Source of the DNA: Dehalococcoidia bacterium
GTDB taxonomy: Bacteria; Chloroflexota; Dehalococcoidia; GIF9; AB-539-J10
Assembly: GCA_021162245.1 (NCBI GenBank)
Contig: JAGGZD010000121.1
Location: forward strand, 1-34,374
DNA length: 34,374 bases
Reading direction: 5' to 3'
Part shown: piece by piece, positions 33,392 through 34,374 of the stretch
How positions within the stretch are numbered: the first letter of the stretch is position 1
Layout of the letters: each line of letters opens with the position of its first letter
The notes under the pieces: model-generated
Told to the model about the DNA's origin: nothing
The model's input: only the letters and a program-made list of their open reading frames with translations
Database searches by the model: none
Translations under genes and position numbers: made by a program

Positions 33392-34117
33392 ATGATAACA
33401 CTCAATATTGACGGAAAGAAGATAGAAGCAGAAGAAGGGCAAACGATACTTGAAGTAGCCAGAGACAATGGTATTAATATACCTACCCTCTGCTATCATG
33501 AAAACCTAGCTCCTTATGGAGCTTGTCGTCTCTGTATGGTGGAAATATTCAAAAATGGCCGTTCCCGCTTAGTAGCTTCATGTCTTTACCCAATAGAGGA
33601 AGGACTTAAAGTAAAAACTAATTCATCTCGCGTTATAAGCAATCGTGAGATGATAATGGAATTGCTCCTGGCTCGCTGCTCTCAAAACAAGGTGATAAAG
33701 GAATTGGCTTCCAGTATGGGCATTGAGCAAACACCATTTGACCCTGAATACCTGGAGGATAAAAATTGCATTCTTTGCGGTTTATGTGTTAGAGCTTGTG
33801 AACAAGTTGTAGGGAGAAGTGCTATCAGCTTGGTTAATCGTGGAGTGAAGAGACAGGTAGCACCACCATTTTTTGAACCTTCTTCAGCTTGTATAGGTTG
33901 TGGCTCTTGTGCTTATGTTTGCCCTACTGGGGCTATAAAAATAGAGGATAAGGGAGATATCAGAACCCTCCACTCTCGCAATTGGAAAAAAGAATTCAAG
34001 ATGAAGAAATGTAAAATATGCGGTAACTACTGGGCTCCTGAAGAGCAGGTGGAGTATATGCGCGAGAAAGCTGGTCTACCATCAGATTTCTTTGATGTTT
34101 GCCCCGATTGCAGATAA
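33392..34117 (+). CDS. HoxU/NuoG N-terminal-like iron-sulfur protein
   Basis: A 241-aa electron-transfer protein. It has an N-terminal [2Fe-2S] ferredoxin (Cys34, Cys45, Cys48, Cys64) and two [4Fe-4S] sites, Cys126-x2-Cys129-x2-Cys132-x3-Cys136 and Cys167-x2-Cys170-x2-Cys173-x3-Cys177. The His-Cys3 cluster motif that normally follows the [2Fe-2S] domain in NuoG/HoxU is replaced by LLLARCSQNK, so that cluster is probably absent. A C-terminal CKIC...CPDC pair (Cys207, Cys210, Cys237, Cys240) looks like a zinc ribbon. The partner large subunit (hydrogenase or formate dehydrogenase) is not encoded here. It follows nuoF by 7 bases. Confidence 0.88.
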   Translation: MITLNIDGKKIEAEEGQTILEVARDNGINIPTLCYHENLAPYGACRLCMVEIFKNGRSRLVASCLYPIEEGLKVKTNSSRVISNREMIMELLLARCSQNKVIKELASSMGIEQTPFDPEYLEDKNCILCGLCVRACEQVVGRSAISLVNRGVKRQVAPPFFEPSSACIGCGSCAYVCPTGAIKIEDKGDIRTLHSRNWKKEFKMKKCKICGNYWAPEEQVEYMREKAGLPSDFFDVCPDCR

Positions 34118-34125
34118 AACATTTC

Positions 34126-34154
34126 TTGACCCTGTCAAGCTACTGGGTTATATT
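34126..34154 (+). promoter_or_regulatory. Promoter of tRNA-Pro
   Basis: TTGACC at 34126-34131 and TATATT at 34149-34154, with a 17-base spacer, stand about 40 bases before the tRNA. The match is good, and the gap after the preceding operon supports a separate transcript. Confidence 0.6.
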
Positions 34155-34194
34155 CTTGTTATAAAATAAGTTCCCTCACGAAAGGGGGTTTTGT

Positions 34195-34271
<77 letters not shown>

Positions 34272-34288
34272 ACATGTAGGGTATAGCT

Positions 34289-34324
34289 CTAGGGATTCCC
34301 TGCGAACGGGCATGGAATCTCTAG
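34289..34324. repeat. Imperfect hairpin downstream of tRNA-Pro
   Basis: CTAGGGATTCC at 34289-34299 pairs with GGAATCTCTAG at 34314-34324 through 11 positions, including one G-U pair, around a 14-base loop. There is no T run within a few bases, so it is not a classic intrinsic terminator; it may be a 3' processing signal or the edge of a repeat element cut by the window. Confidence 0.5.
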
Positions 34325-34374
34325 GAGTGTGTCTGAGTAACAGCCAATCATAGTTAGTTGGCAACTATAAAGCC

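Overview
The window is an AT-leaning bacterial chromosome segment from an obligate anaerobe. It contains an aldehyde:ferredoxin oxidoreductase, two separate 2-oxoacid:ferredoxin oxidoreductases, oxygen-sensitive [4Fe-4S] flavoprotein modules and a radical SAM enzyme. Together with a bacterial tubulin-superfamily GTPase and a Sec-exported, IPT/TIG-type surface protein with a C-terminal membrane anchor, this most resembles an uncultured Chloroflexota lineage near Dehalococcoidia. That assignment is inference from gene content and protein style, not from a marker-gene search.

Layout. (1) Positions 1-94 look like the outer end of an insertion sequence, with a 15-bp direct repeat. A plausible promoter lies just beyond it. 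(2) Positions 325-9888 are a nine-gene plus-strand catabolic cluster: TIM-barrel protein, PanB-type ketopantoate hydroxymethyltransferase, threonine-dehydrogenase-like SDR, beta-keto acid cleavage enzyme (BKACE), two CoA-transferase subunits, IorA/IorB-type 2-oxoacid:ferredoxin oxidoreductase, and a HypE/AIR-synthase-like protein. A class III aminotransferase and a tungsten-type aldehyde:ferredoxin oxidoreductase on the minus strand converge on it (10094-13310). (3) Positions 13445-23524 are mostly housekeeping: endonuclease V, prfB with a programmed +1 frameshift, a gluzincin-like secreted protein, a peptide-type solute-binding protein, coaE, AmrS and AmrA of the AmmeMemoRadiSam set (no Memo gene here), rarA, and a DUF47/PhoU-like regulator with a PiT phosphate transporter. 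(4) Positions 23663-27751, minus strand, hold in transcription order an IPT/TIG surface protein, the tubulin-like GTPase and an M24 peptidase homologue that lacks one expected metal ligand. (5) Positions 27956-34117 hold tRNA-Arg(CCG) followed by a tight six-gene operon joining a PorGD-A-B 2-oxoacid:ferredoxin oxidoreductase to a NuoE/NuoF/HoxU-like diaphorase. (6) tRNA-Pro(TGG) with its own promoter and a downstream hairpin closes the window.

How the genes may work together. Blocks 2 and 5 share one theme: oxidation of 2-oxoacids and aldehydes with ferredoxin as acceptor, CoA thioester formation, and passage of electrons to or from NAD(P)H. Block 2 could form a complete route in which a hydroxy acid is oxidised (SDR), cleaved (PanB in reverse and/or BKACE), activated (CoA transferase) and oxidised to acyl-CoA (IorAB), while an omega-amino acid is converted to an aldehyde (aminotransferase) and then an acid (AOR). 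Pantothenate (pantoate plus beta-alanine) is one substrate that fits the enzyme set, but this is a hypothesis only. The items most worth a second look are this cluster, the tubulin-like GTPase with a palindrome over its probable promoter, the unusual M24 active site, the POR-diaphorase operon, and the probable leaderless start of the AmrS gene.
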